Shown: positions 1 to 11,077 of the stretch, piece by piece
Layout: each line of letters begins with the position of its first letter
How positions within the stretch are numbered: the stretch's first letter is position 1
Source: Laburnicola sp. R22_1
Taxonomy: Eukaryota > Ascomycota > Dothideomycetes > Pleosporales > Didymosphaeriaceae
Reading direction: 5' to 3'
Assembly: GCA_014281115.1 (NCBI GenBank)
Contig: JACONQ010000019.1
Location: 62,001 to 126,000 of the forward strand
Length of the DNA stretch: 64,000 nt
Made by a program: the position numbers and the translations under genes
Notes under the pieces: model-generated
The model's database searches: none
What the model was told of the DNA's origin: nothing
The model's input: the letters and a program-made list of their open reading frames with translations, nothing else

Positions 1-1588
1 GAGTGAGCCGGTGGAGTTTCCGCCTGAGGGGGTGGGGGTGGAGGGGCGGTGGGAGGGGTAGGGTGGAGAGATGCTGGTGGGCAGTGGAGGATGGGATAGA
101 TAGAGAGACGTACGTCCTGGATACACATGTAGTACGGGGTAATGAAAACGCGTAAATAAGCAACGGTAGCTTCACCTGCTGGTGAGGAGACCTGTATAGG
201 GCGCGGCCGAAATCCTTTTCGGTCGATGTATGCGCAATTCGACTTCTGTAGTGGGTTCAATTAATTGCCTCCAGGAGAGATATTGTAGCGGACCTTTTGT
301 GCACTGTAAGAAAAGGATAATAAGAGCGCATTGGAGTGCACGTGCATGGCGTCGGTTAGCAGCCCCGGTTTAGCCGGAACAGGAAAGGGGTCAGCACTAA
401 GGTGTCTAGTCTGGCCACCTCCATCGACAACATTGCGACCTCCATCGCCGACTCCGTTCAACTTTCCTATCTCCAGCACCCGAAGATTTTCCTACAATGC
501 AGCTTCACAGTTTGTACCGACGTGATGACGATATCCCATTCTATTGTGGCCTTTAGCGCGTTGCCGCTATATTCACATCACCTCTCACTATCCGATGAGC
601 CGGTCGAATGCTTGCATGGATGCTTTACTTTACCTTGGATCACAGCGGTTTTTTCAGCAACTATCCAGCGTTGCCTCGAAGCGTCATACCGTGATCCGAA
701 TGGTGCGCGACGATATGATCATGCAAGAGTCGCAGTCAAAAAAATCGGCCCGCCCTATACCGGTCTCCTCATCAGCAGGTGAAGCAACCTTTGTATACCT
801 TCTTGTATCCGCATGTACTATACACAGAAGCGGAACATTATTTTCGGGGTATGTCAACCCACGGAAAATTACACCCGGAATATCGCTATGATATTGATCC
901 CTGACAACGGAAACGTCTATGCTTTATTAATAACACAAATAAGACGGCCCCATATTCCATGTCCTATGTCCTATGTCCCACGATTTTATTTTCGCTTTTC
1001 GGTCGGATTAGCATTCGGTGAGATAGCTTTCATTTAGCAGATCATGAAACTTACTAATACAACGCGTGGTTGAACAGTCTAAAACTGACGCAACAGTATG
1101 GATTACGACGTACTGACTCTATGCGAAGCACTGCAAGCGACTTTAAGAGAAAAGCAATCGGCTCTCGTCGAGTCGCGTAGCGGCCCTTTTGTCACCAACT
1201 TCACCTCGGATGAGACCACAAAAACGCATCTGGACGTGACGCCGCCTTGTGAGACACCACACCCAACTTCATATTCCATGAGTCGCCGAAACTTACCATT
1301 CTAATCACTGTGACTTGCATGTTGCAGCTATCCACGAAAGACAAAGAGATATCGGAACAGCTTGAGGTTATCCGTCACCCGTCGGCTTACTCCGGGTACC
1401 ACAATTTGTACGACGATGGAAAACGTTCCACCCTTTTACCTTTATCCTTCTCAATGCCGTTACTGCAAACTCGACTACGATTGCATTTACGACCATGGCT
1501 TTTATATCAAGCTCTCCTCGCCCCGAGATTGAAGGCTACATGCTGCCCGGCTCATCTTGGCTGTTAGCTCAGCGCATCTCATATCGCT
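1..1588. other. Gene-poor left end, no supported gene
   Basis: Only short overlapping open frames on both strands are present, with no recognisable motif and no chain of frames that could be joined by convincing introns. A frame around 402-780 and another around 544-890 overlap on the same strand and cannot both be coding; neither looks like a known family. The stretch lies upstream of the decayed secreted-protein gene and contains no GH18 catalytic module, so the downstream gene is not simply the tail of a chitinase whose body lies here. Confidence 0.5.
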
Positions 1589-4141
1589 ATGAGGCTCTTT
1601 ATTTTCTCGTTCCTGATTTTCAATCGCATTGGCCATGCTCTAGGTGCCGCTGTAGCCGCAAACGCACCTGAGTCTTCTCTCATCCCAGCTCTGCCGCACG
1701 AAGAAGTCACTCTTGACGACCTCAAAAATATCGATCTGCATCGCTTGACGTGTAGATGAACTGCAACGATGCGTGCCCGGAAGGGTTCAAAGAGGTTCCA
1801 CGATACGACGGTGCAAAGGGCGATATCCTGACAGACCACACACACTGCTATGGAAAAGGCATCTCAAAGTTTTGTTGTCCGGACATTATTGAGCAGCCAC
1901 GTTGTGTATGGCGTGGGCTTCCCGAATTCGGAAAATGCGACCCAGGCTGCAATGCTTGGGAGAACGAAGTCGGAACTTCGGGAAATGGGTGCTATTCTGG
2001 CCATCAGAGCGCATGCTGTTCACGTTCATGGGGCACACTAGCTTACGGTCAGTGTGAATGGCTAACTGAGGGAGATGACACTAGCAGGCCAAATATCTTT
2101 TGTTCCCAGGCAAAGTACTCTGCAGAATGTACGAACGATCGGCTGTTAATCGCGTCATCGGACAGGGGCTTTGGGGGCCATCCGACTTGCGTTGAAGGTA
2201 AGCTACCCCTGTATCAGTTCTAGGTAGCCTCTGACCCCAATTAGGTTCCAGGAGCTTTTGTTGCAAGAAGGAACTCTATCCGGTCTTCAGGAACTGTCAA
2301 TGGTACCGGAAAATTACGAGTCTCACATATCGGGACGGTTGCGAACCGTCCTGTCCTAAGGGTCACATTAGGATTGCTATACAGAAGGGAGGCTGCAAAG
2401 ATGGCGAAGAGGCACTCTGCTGCGCTGGTGAAGACATTCGTGACTCACCACCACCAACTATGCCAACTGTCAATGGAGTTTATGGTCTCAAGAATGCAGC
2501 ACGTTTGTAAGTAACATAGTGCCGCTGACCATGGCCGAGCTGACAAAATACAAGCTGGAAGAATCATAAGGCCGATTCTAACTCATGTCCACGGGATAAA
2601 ATGCCAACAGTAGAAGAGTAAGATGACCTGCTGCCGACGATTGTTGAGACTGACACGTGAACATAGCTGGGAGAACTACATTGGAGACAGCGAAACCAAG
2701 GAAACCAAGAATGCACTAGCGGAATTTGACAATTATGATCAAACGTTCAACGAAGGATTATCCAATATCGTGGACATATGCGTTACAGCCTGGAGAGCGC
2801 TCTTCTCGTTTCTCACTACGCTCGTTTGCCAAGACAAAGGTCTATATGAGACCGCGGAACTACGGCTAATGATGGCGGCTTTCGACGACGAGTTCGCAGT
2901 CGATTGTTCAGGGTGCTCGGTTGGGGCCCTCCAACAATACCTCGAGTTCAATCCTAGCCTCAACTCGGAGGCGGTCATACTCGATTACATAATGGATCCC
3001 TGGGTCATCACAACTGGTTTGAATTGCACCAATTATCCCGGGAGAAATGCCGTAGCGTCTGGGCAGGTGGAGTCCAATCCGGCCCCTAATAATGCTTCCC
3101 GCCATCCTAGAGCCATCGAACCTCAATTGAACCCGTGGCCTGGAGAGCTCGACGAGCCCGACGAGCCCGACGAGCGCAGAGAGGGCAGTAGCAATAGGCC
3201 TACTTTTGGGCGTATCATGGAAGCGGTTGAGAGCGGTGAGTATCCCGGTCTGGTTTCGATTTGCAATCGGTCTGATGTGTCGAACAGGACGTCTCTCGTT
3301 GCACTCTGCCGTATGGCTGTATTACAACCATGTTACAACCCCAGGGTAGGTGAAGACACTTTAAGCTTTATCGCATCTCCAACTTTCATTGAGAACTCTC
3401 ACTTACGTTCGCCGTAGACCCTACCTAGAGTTGGCATACTGGATTGGGCCTCAGCCTGGACAGCTGCCAACTGTAGCCTAAGAGAACCAATTAAGACTTT
3501 CAGAGTTACGAGACACGAACCCGGCTCTGCGTAACCCAGGTTTACCCGATCGATGGGTCATATTTCATCTCCATTTTAACGCCAGTCCACTGAGGCGGAA
3601 CCAAATGTTCACGGAAGGCGATTCGCGTGATGGGATACGCACGTACACGAATATTGTAAGTATAACCTATGAGTCGCCTGACACAACTAAAGCGCTGATC
3701 CAGGATGTAATAACAATGTATCACGCTCAGACATGGTCACCTCGAGGGGATGGTTTCATGTGGAGGGTGAACTGGGAGGATCGACTTAGCAATGGTCGCA
3801 ACACCCGCCGTCTCTTGTGGTGTCGCAATGTCGTGAACGGCCACGACCGCACTCGGCCCCATCCCCTCATCCCCGTTGGTCCGTTTGGGCCTGGACCCGG
3901 AGCTGACGTTATAGCCAGCTATCGTTGGAATTCTGCCCAGCGAGTGTTCGGTCGCCTCTACGATGATGGCTACCTAAGTTTCCCCGCCTTCGAACCCATT
4001 TTCGTTACCCCACGGCCCAGATTTAGAGACCGGAGCGGTATAGTCGACATTGGCCTTGACAGTGTGAACGACGGGTTCCAAGACCGTGGAAGCGGTTCCC
4101 CACAGGCTGTGGAGGAGATGCTGGGACACGATGATTATTAT

Positions 4142-5052
4142 ACTAGTTCGGACTTCTCCCCCGGGGTCAATCCGTGATGTTACGTGATCCCAGGCCGGCT
4201 TTTTGACCGACCACCGTGTTACGTAATTGATAATTTCTTTAACAATATTTTTTGCTGCAATAACAACAATAACAATTATAATAGCAACTAACCTAACTAT
4301 TTTGTTACTCTCTTATAGTAGATTTCCCCTCGCAACTAGCGAGCTGTATACCGCCACCTAGGACCTCGCCACCACCGCCTATCTCCCCTGTGCTCCCGCC
4401 GCCGCCGCTTACCCTTACTCTTATCGCTTGCGGTCCCCTGCCTTAACAACAGCCTAGATAATCGCTACTGCCTTAATAAGCTTCTTATATTACTACTGCG
4501 CCTTTAGCGTCTTATATATTATAATAAACTCTTTCTCCCCTTTACTCTAGTTTTTGCCTTCATAATCTTTATTACCTTTATTTTTAGTTATATTTTTAAG
4601 CTTCTATAGTATAATCTCTATATTATGCTATTATTGCGTTATAAAGGCTGCGTCTCTACTAATATTTAAGTACTAAAGAAGTGCTTTGCACTCTAGAATC
4701 TAAAGGCATAAGGTGTAATAAATTAGCTTAAAGATATTACTAATAGGGTACTTAAAGATAAGCTCTAGAGGCCCCTCTAATAATCCTTCTAGTTGTATAA
4801 GGTCACTAAATCTCTAGGAATTATATAACTTAGTTATGCTAGATAGTAGACTATCTATTAACTACTATTAATAATACTGCTATAAAGAAAGTTAATAATA
4901 AATTATTATTATTTTGTGTATATTTTATTACTACCACTATATGCTAGGTACTAGGTTTTAGTGCCTCCTATTTTACTCCTCTCTGTATATAGTGCAGACT
5001 CGACCTTGGTTAGAATCTCCACACAACGAAGATCTTCAATACTAGTTCGGAC
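4142..5052. repeat. 12-bp direct repeat flanking the insertion (4142-4153 and 5041-5052)
   Basis: The words actagttcggac at 4142-4153 and 5041-5052 are identical, and two more bases (ta) match on the left side. In both copies the frame reads T-S-S-D. Reading through the left copy enters the insertion and stops at 4177; joining the right copy continues the upstream frame without a break. This is what a target-site duplication looks like. Confidence 0.75.
4154..5040. mobile_element. AT-rich 887-bp insertion with RIP-like composition
   Basis: The segment between the two direct-repeat copies is far more AT-rich than the flanking coding DNA, especially 4200-4980, where TA dinucleotides strongly outnumber CA and TG by eye. 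No open frame of useful length remains. I see no clear terminal inverted repeat. A 12-14 bp target duplication would fit a LINE- or SINE-type insertion better than a Tc1/mariner (TA) or hAT (8 bp) element. The left end has a short match to a Pol III B-box (GGTCAATCC near 4165), which is weak evidence. The element family cannot be named. Confidence 0.6.
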
Positions 5053-5319
5053 AACAGGCCGTGGAATAGCCCCTTTAGAATGGAGGCCGATTCGTTTGGC
5101 CGGCCACGTATCCGCCCTTTCACGCAGCAGCCTAGTTTTTCCGCTGGGTTGCCCAGTCCGACGCCTACGCCGTCGCCCCCACCGCGGCGCCCTCTACCCC
5201 CTCATAATCCGACGAAGCAAATTCCTCCTTTCAGGTACCATTCTGGGGATGAAGATGGGGAGAAAGAGGCTGAGCTTGATGAACAAGGTTCCGATGCTGT
5301 TGTGGTTGTTGCAGCTTGA

Positions 5320-5959
5320 CTAATAACGTGTGGGTTCAACATTTTGGGTTTGATTTCTGAGTATATATGTAGCTGGGTTGGGTTGAGACGGTGCTGGGTT
5401 TGACATTTACATCGGGCGTGTTGTCTCCTCTGTGACGCTGTGGGCGTGTAAAAGTTCATAATTAGCCCCCTTTGAGGGGGAGCGGGAACTTATGAGTTAT
5501 ATATATTTAGGATGCAGAAGAGGCTGTCTGTTGTGCGTAAGTCGGACTGAGACGTGTCGAGACGTTAGGGGTGGGAACGTGCTGCTTCTTATGCGAGCCA
5601 GTGGCAAATGTATTAGGTCTTCGATGCAGACCCGTTGAGTACTTTGTTAAGTTTTACGCAGTGCACAGTTTAAAGTTAACAATTACGCGTTATACTTTAG
5701 CTTCCCACTGTAGCTAATCCTAATTGTGCGCTTTTTTTACGTACTTTAGCTGTTGTACCTTAGTTGTGCTTGCTGTTAAGTCTTATAATCTGTAAAAGGT
5801 TAGGTCGACTATAAACGGATATGAATGAATGAAAATGGCAAATGTATTTCTTCTTACACACACATCTGGTACGACACAGCAGTGGCGTAGATACCCAGCG
5901 GCCATTGGTCTGTCCCCTCTCAAGAACTGGCACGTCCTTAAGCCCACGCTACCTTCCCT
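5320..5959. other. Intergenic, nothing recognised
   Basis: About 640 bp between the end of the decayed gene and the end of the convergent serine hydrolase gene. It is moderately AT-rich with no repeat, RNA gene or convincing frame. Confidence 0.5.
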
Positions 5960-7539
5960 TCACAAGCTCGCGCTCGCCCCCGTCCACTTCCCATACATCT
6001 CATACACGCCATTCTCAAACTCGCGCGTCAACGCCGCAGCCACCGCATCCCCCGTCGGCATAACCTGCGTAGAAAACAAGCCGCAAAGCCCCGTCTTGCG
6101 ATCAACAAACTGCCTCAAGTCAGCCACCTACCATCCCAGCCTCCCGAGAAGTCGCATACTCACCCACGTCAACATCGGCAACCCACCCCAAATCATGGTC
6201 CCCGCCTTCCTCCCCCCAGGATGATCATCCCCATCCAACAACATGCCCCCTAAGCCCCAATTCTTGCTCACCGCCTTATTCGTCCCGCCCATAGCATCGT
6301 TCACAAAATCCACCTGCACCATGGCATTCAACGCCCCCGCGGCCGCCGCGTCCAACTGCGGCGTAAAAAACTCGTCCCACATGGCTGGACTCAACGCCAA
6401 CGCCGCAGCACTCGGATCCTGAGGCTGCTCCCCAGGCGCAGCCGCAGCCGCAGCCCCAGCGGCAAGCACGCCCCTCAGCACCTTGAGATACTCCTCGGGC
6501 GACGCGAAGGCGCCCTCGCCGCCTAAACAGGCTTCGACTTCTCTCCCCTCGGGGTCCTGGTAGTGCAAGCGCGCATCCTGGTACGCCAGGAGGCCCGTCT
6601 CTGCATCCCTGTATGCCATATCCGCCTGTTTGGCGCGCATATCCGGCCGCGTGGAGAGGTGAAACGTCATGTTTTTGATGGCCAAGGGCGTCCAGAGGTG
6701 CGTCTTCATGTACTCCTCCAGCGACATGGCGGTCACGCGCTCGATGAGCAAGCCTGCAAAGTCGAGGCCCGGGCCGTAGATCCAGCTGGTGCCGGGCTCG
6801 AAGACGAGCGGGTGGTCGTGGCGCGTGAGGACGGTGCCGCCGCGGGTGAGGGGCTTGTTGTTTTGGGTGCACCATTGGGTGGCGAGGGGGTGGAGGACGT
6901 CGTAGGTGAGGCCGCTGGTGTGGGTGAGGAGGTGGCGGAGGGTGATGGGGGTTTTGTGCGGGGTGGTGATGGGGGTGTTGGAGGGGGTGAAGCCGTGGAG
7001 GACGGGGTAGGATGCTAGTTCGGGGATGTGGGTGTAGACGAGGGTGGGGGAGTCGAGGGAGAGGAGGTTGCGGGAGACGAGTTGGAGGGCGCACAGGGAG
7101 GTCATGAGTTTGGTGCAGGAGGCTAGGGGAGGGTTAGTGGAGCTGGTGAGGATGGGGAAATTTGAAGCGTTGTCTTGGGCCTTGGAAGGGAAGAATGGTG
7201 TGCGCACTGGGTGTATGTTAGCATTTGAGGTCTGGTTGTGGTGTGCGTGTACCTACCCTATCCATAGGACGGAATCTTGCCCCAGAGGCCGCTGGTCTTC
7301 TGGTCGAAGAGAAGCTCTACCAATTGATTTTGAGTATGTAAACGAGCCTGGGATTCTGTGTCAGTACACTTCCTTTATTTCCCAACCCAGTTCCCCCAAT
7401 CACAAGTGCACACTCAGCCGACTCGATGCGCGTCTCGGGGTAAAATACCATCTCCATTCGTAGCAAGAAGAACCGCGCCCGGAATCTTCCCATCCACAGC
7501 AGCTTGCTCGATGAGCTTTTCAAACTCGTAGCTGGCCAT
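5960..7539 (-). CDS. Beta-lactamase-fold serine hydrolase (EstB/LovD-like esterase or transesterase)
   Basis: A four-exon model (7539-7449, 7347-7257, 7142-6164, 6109-5960) gives 436 residues, close to the roughly 400-residue LovD/EstB family. The N-terminus carries IPGAVLLATNGDG; exon 3 carries the S-x-x-K motif as SCTK (Ser about 69, Lys about 72), then HLLTHTSG and the YxG-type motif in WIYGPGLDFAGLL. The C-terminal exon has DRKTGLCGLFSTQ followed by MPTGD. These are hallmarks of class C beta-lactamase-like fungal esterases that use the Ser as nucleophile with Lys and Tyr as base. Introns are 101, 114 and 54 bp. No signal peptide is seen, so it is probably cytoplasmic. The substrate cannot be predicted: LovD acylates a polyketide, but no polyketide synthase is nearby, and most relatives are general esterases. 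Confidence 0.82.
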
Positions 7540-8517
7540 ATTCGAAACTCGCGTCTGATTTTGACGCTCCACCGATCGTAAGGCTTCCGATCGAGAGGAA
7601 AAGAATAGGTACTAGTCAATACCAAAAGACAATTCCAACAATTCAAAAAACCGCGGTTGAAGAAGAATAAAAGCATCGCAAAGAAGACGTGGCGGCATAC
7701 CGAGGTATGTATTTGTAACACTGGCGGGGTAGATTTAGTCCCGCGTTGTGATTGGCTTACATACCTAGTGAATAACCGACCGACCCTAAACGACCCTACC
7801 TACGCTATAATCTGACTGCGTGTAGCATTAACGTGCTAGTCTATAGTCTCGGTGAATTGACCCGTAGTACATGCCCAATTCGGCGAGTGAAGCGTAGCGC
7901 GCACCAGGCCATGCAACAATTCGTAAGGCCTTTAAGAAGTCAAAGAGTTTTAGAATATTCAACATTTGTCTTACCTATCCTAGAGTAACACACAGCCCTT
8001 AAACTTTTATTCCGCGAATCTTAAAAAAGGCCTCAAGAATTATCGCACCACCTAGTAGTGCGCGTGTTATGTTAGGTAGCTAGCCCCAGGCGGATCTGGT
8101 CGTGCACGGGTCTGCGGTCCGCGTATTCCGTGCAGAGTAGTAGCGTTATCAGCATGGTTATTAACAGAGGAGACGTTTACACTTGGCAATCTAGCACCTA
8201 CACCTAGTACGATGAAAGAGGATCTTAGTAGAAAACTTCAAAGAGAATGCATCACATGACGTGAACTAAAAAAAATTCAAAAATGTTTATTTCATGCACC
8301 GCTTTTCGAGCAATACAGCCCATACTGCAAAGGAAGACACAACCGCACATTAATTTCCAATCTAGGACGTTAGACCAGGTGCAAGCCCTTCCACCACAAC
8401 CGCAGGACAGATGGAAGATGGAAGTCTTCAAATTTGACCTTGGTATCGCCCATCCTGGGGTAACACACAACGCTGCCAACCGGACAGACAGAAAGTCAAA
8501 GTTCCGTCCACATAGGT
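7540..8517. other. Intergenic, nothing recognised
   Basis: Almost 1 kb upstream of the serine hydrolase and downstream of the minisatellite-tailed gene. It contains moderately AT-rich unique sequence and no plausible gene. The frame at 8283-8837 on the plus strand is a product of the minisatellite, which is open in several frames. Confidence 0.5.
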
Positions 8518-11077
8518 CTACTGCTTTTCGCCAACCTTGTCACCACCATCGTCGTTGTCACCACCATCGTCGTTGTCACCACCATCGTCGTTGTCACCAC
8601 CATCGTCGTTGTCACCACCATCGTCGTTGTCACCACCATCGTCGTTGTCACCACCATCGTCGTTGTCACCACCATCGTCGTTGTCACCACCATCGTCGTT
8701 GTCACCACCATCGTCGTTGTCACCACCATCGTCGTTGTCACCACCATCGTCGTTGTCACCACCATCGTCGTTATCACCACCATCGTTGTGGTCCCACTCG
8801 TCGTCAAACCTCGAGTCGTAGATTTCTCCGTTTCTAAAAGGACATTAGCTCAAGGCCATTCAGTCACATACATGCAGCAGCAACGTACGGTGCAACGAAT
8901 TGGCATTCGATATTCTTCGAAGTCCTCAATGCCCACACCATCCAAAGGATAGAGTCCGGCACTTGGTGCAGCATCGGGTCATTCTTGTAACTATCCTCGT
9001 TCTTGATGATCTCCGCGAAGTCCGCAATCAGGTCTTGTACGCGTTCCGGCTCGGGAGGCGGCGGGGGATTGCGGTGCTCGCGCCACTGCTCCGGATCAAA
9101 CCACTCGACTTGATCCCTGATGGCTCGTAATTGCAATTGATTGAGATTTTCGATGGGCTGAATATCTGTAGCATTCAGTTAGTAAGAATTAGAGCAATCG
9201 GAAGACAATGAGACCAGCGTGGCCAACGTACCGTAACGATATTACGGCCCGTGGCGGTTGCATGTAGCCGGACAGGACTCAGTATATAGTAGTCAGTGCA
9301 CAGGTGCAAAGACCAATATTTGGCCTATGTTACTTCGGGCCGTAATATCGTTACGGTACGTTGGCCACGTTGAATGAGACTTACTCGCAATGTTGCAACC
9401 AGGGATGTGGTTCTCTGTCTGCTCACAGTCCATACATGGGACGTTCTCACTGAGAGGCATCATCTCCGTTACAAAAGGATCGTGGGGATCATAACGAGCT
9501 CCAACTTCCAATACTTCAAGAGGAATTTGATCCTTTTTACTGTCAACAGCGCTTTTGACCGACATAGAAGTGCTAATTGGACTCTGGCGCGGGGCCGCGT
9601 CCTGGTCCCAAGTAGAAGCGGCATGATGTTGACCGGATATACTTGTTGTAGGCGAATGAGACTGAGGAAGATCTGGACGTGTTTTCGGTGTCCCGCGGAT
9701 GGTAGAAGGATCTTCAGACACTCCTTTTTGATCAACTTGTTCAAAGTCCGAACGGGGACTTGAGCTCTGCAGCCTTGTGGCCCAACCAGTGTGCACTGAA
9801 GACTGACCAGCACCACTAATGATAGGGGAGGGCTGATGTAATTCGGCTGCATCTGGCACGTAAATAGAGTCTTCTTCTTGTCCAAAGTTTGCGCCCGGAC
9901 TGCGCTTGCTTGTTCCCCTGTCGTGCAGACTCGGTGCGCTCGCTGGTCTATCTGGAATCTGAAGACGAGATATATCTGGAAGGTATGGAGATGTGGGTGG
10001 AGATGCGAGAGTAATACGATCGGACGTTCTCCGCTGGCGGTTCGGCGAGATAGTAGGAGAAGCGTATGCGGACCCAGGTGGTGCCCCATATGGTGATGTA
10101 TATGACTGGGGGGCCACAACGTGCTTGGTTGGCCTTTTCCAGCCGGGTGACGGCTGAGATTGCTGTAGTCCAAGCGAATGCAGGTTGAGTGAGGAAGCTT
10201 GTTGTTCTTGCGCGTGTGCTGGATATGAAACAGCGACTGGAGAAGAGGTGCTAGCTCCAATCGGCTGAATTCCAGGCGTCTGGCGATACGGAAGTACATT
10301 CGTCGTCGGCTGGGGCACAGCATCCGTATCGTACGTATGTGTCGAGCTAAGGGGCGGTTGTGCAAGAGGACGTCTACCTGAGGTGGAAAACGCATGCGGC
10401 CGTGGATTCGGTCTCGTTGGTGTCGATATTACGGTGCCCTGATAGTAATTGGCGCTATTGCGTTCAATGGGTAATGGCGGACGCCTTGCAGCATTACTTT
10501 TCAGAAGAGGGGTGGGCTCTTGCTGCAACTCATGACTACCATTCTCGCGATGGACCAGTATCTTTTCTTCTGGGTCCAATGGATAAAGCTAGAAAAGAGG
10601 ATCATTAGCGAAGGCTGAAGTTTGGCGTGCGTTCTAGGATTGCTTACCGCGGCCTCGCCTACCAACGTCTGCGGCAGTCCAAGAAGCCGCTTTTCTTCTG
10701 CTATTGCCGCGATATGCTGTCTCGCCGTGCCTGTTCGTCGGAACTGGTAGCTGTGCCTCTCTCCAGGGTGCCACGTGAGTTTTATATCATCCCACGGGCC
10801 CATTTCACCGCGGCCTATTGCAGCGAGAAGCTGTTCGGGATTCCGGAAACCCGCTGTATACGCTCGCCTGACATCCTCGGTCCTGTTTGCTGCGAATAGC
10901 CAGAAGCCAAATTCTCTTGCTGTGTCGTGAACCTTGAGGGTGAACTTGTCGAACTGACCAGTGGGCAAATATTGCTATAAGTTGAGTGAGCAATGAGCGC
11001 GAGTTTGTTTGAGGGTGCGGATTCTGTGAGGTACTTACCGGCTCGAAGTAGACGGTTTGATACTGGAGCGGAGGCAT
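8518..11077 (-). CDS. Uncharacterised fungal protein with disordered centre and acidic repeat tail
   Basis: A five-exon model (11077-11039, 10974-10648, 10588-9385, 9165-8889, 8833-8518) keeps the frame throughout and gives 720 residues. I do not recognise the family. The first roughly 120 residues are compact and look folded (GQFDKFTLKVHD, then REFGFWLFAANRTEDVRRAY). Residues of about 150-520 are rich in Ser, Pro and Gln and probably disordered. A second ordered stretch follows (QLRAIRDQVEWFDPEQW, then DSILWMVWALRTSKNIECQF). The tail is about thirteen copies of Asp-Asn-Asp-Asp-Gly-Gly and ends KVGEKQ. Intron 3 (9166-9384, 219 bp) holds a 158-bp MITE; the others are 55-64 bp. The acidic tail could bind basic partners or cations, but this is only inference. 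Confidence 0.75.
8541..8774. repeat. 18-bp minisatellite, 13 units, coding
   Basis: The unit caccaccatcgtcgttgt repeats head to tail thirteen times from 8541 to 8774, almost without variation; the last unit has one change and a partial fourteenth follows. On the minus strand it encodes the DNDDGG hexapeptide array at the C-terminus of the gene above. The near-perfect identity suggests recent expansion or ongoing homogenisation, and the length is probably polymorphic. Confidence 0.95.
9215..9372. mobile_element. hAT-type MITE inside an intron, 158 bp, 8-bp target duplication
   Basis: The ends are inverted repeats of about 37 bp with one mismatch: left CAGCGTGGCCAACGTACCGT, right end reading CAACGTGGCCAACGTACCGT on the other strand. 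They are flanked on both sides by the identical 8-bp word aatgagac (9207-9214 and 9373-9380). A CA(G/A)-starting terminal repeat with an 8-bp duplication is diagnostic of the hAT superfamily. The element is too small to code and needs a transposase in trans. Removing it with one duplication copy leaves a 53-bp intron, the usual size in this window. Confidence 0.92.

Larger units (their letters stand above)
1589..5319 (+). pseudogene. Decayed secreted Cys-rich protein gene, chitinase C-terminal-like, split by an insertion
   Basis: A signal-peptide-like start at 1589 (MRLFIFSFLIF) leads into Cys-rich modules with CCP and CC pairs and the spaced pattern C-x-W-(R/Y), then a stretch beginning DWENYIGD. 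This resembles, from memory of the family, the region after the catalytic domain in subgroup C fungal GH18 chitinases. Probable introns are 2198-2244, 2507-2554 and 2618-2666 (47-49 bp, GTAAG donors). Damage: the signal-peptide frame and the Cys-rich frame differ by one base near 1753-1757; the frame changes again around 3345-3418 unless an unusual intron is used; an in-frame TAA lies at 3479; and an insertion separates 4153 from 5041. After the insertion the frame resumes in phase and ends at 5319 with a Pro-rich then acidic tail. No catalytic domain is present. It could be a recent pseudogene or a badly modelled live gene; I favour the pseudogene. Confidence 0.6.

Noticed and set aside
4154..5040. 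Tc1/mariner or hAT identity for the AT-rich insertion
   Set aside because: The flanking duplication is 12-14 bp, not TA or 8 bp, and no terminal inverted repeat is visible.
5960..7539. Secondary-metabolite cluster around the LovD-like gene
   Set aside because: No polyketide synthase, NRPS, P450 or cluster regulator is nearby; the neighbours are unrelated.
8283..8837. 184-codon plus-strand frame with His-His-His-Arg-Arg-Cys repeats (potential metal-binding peptide)
   Set aside because: It is the antisense reading of the minisatellite; the minus-strand multi-exon gene explains it better, although the repeat is open in several frames.
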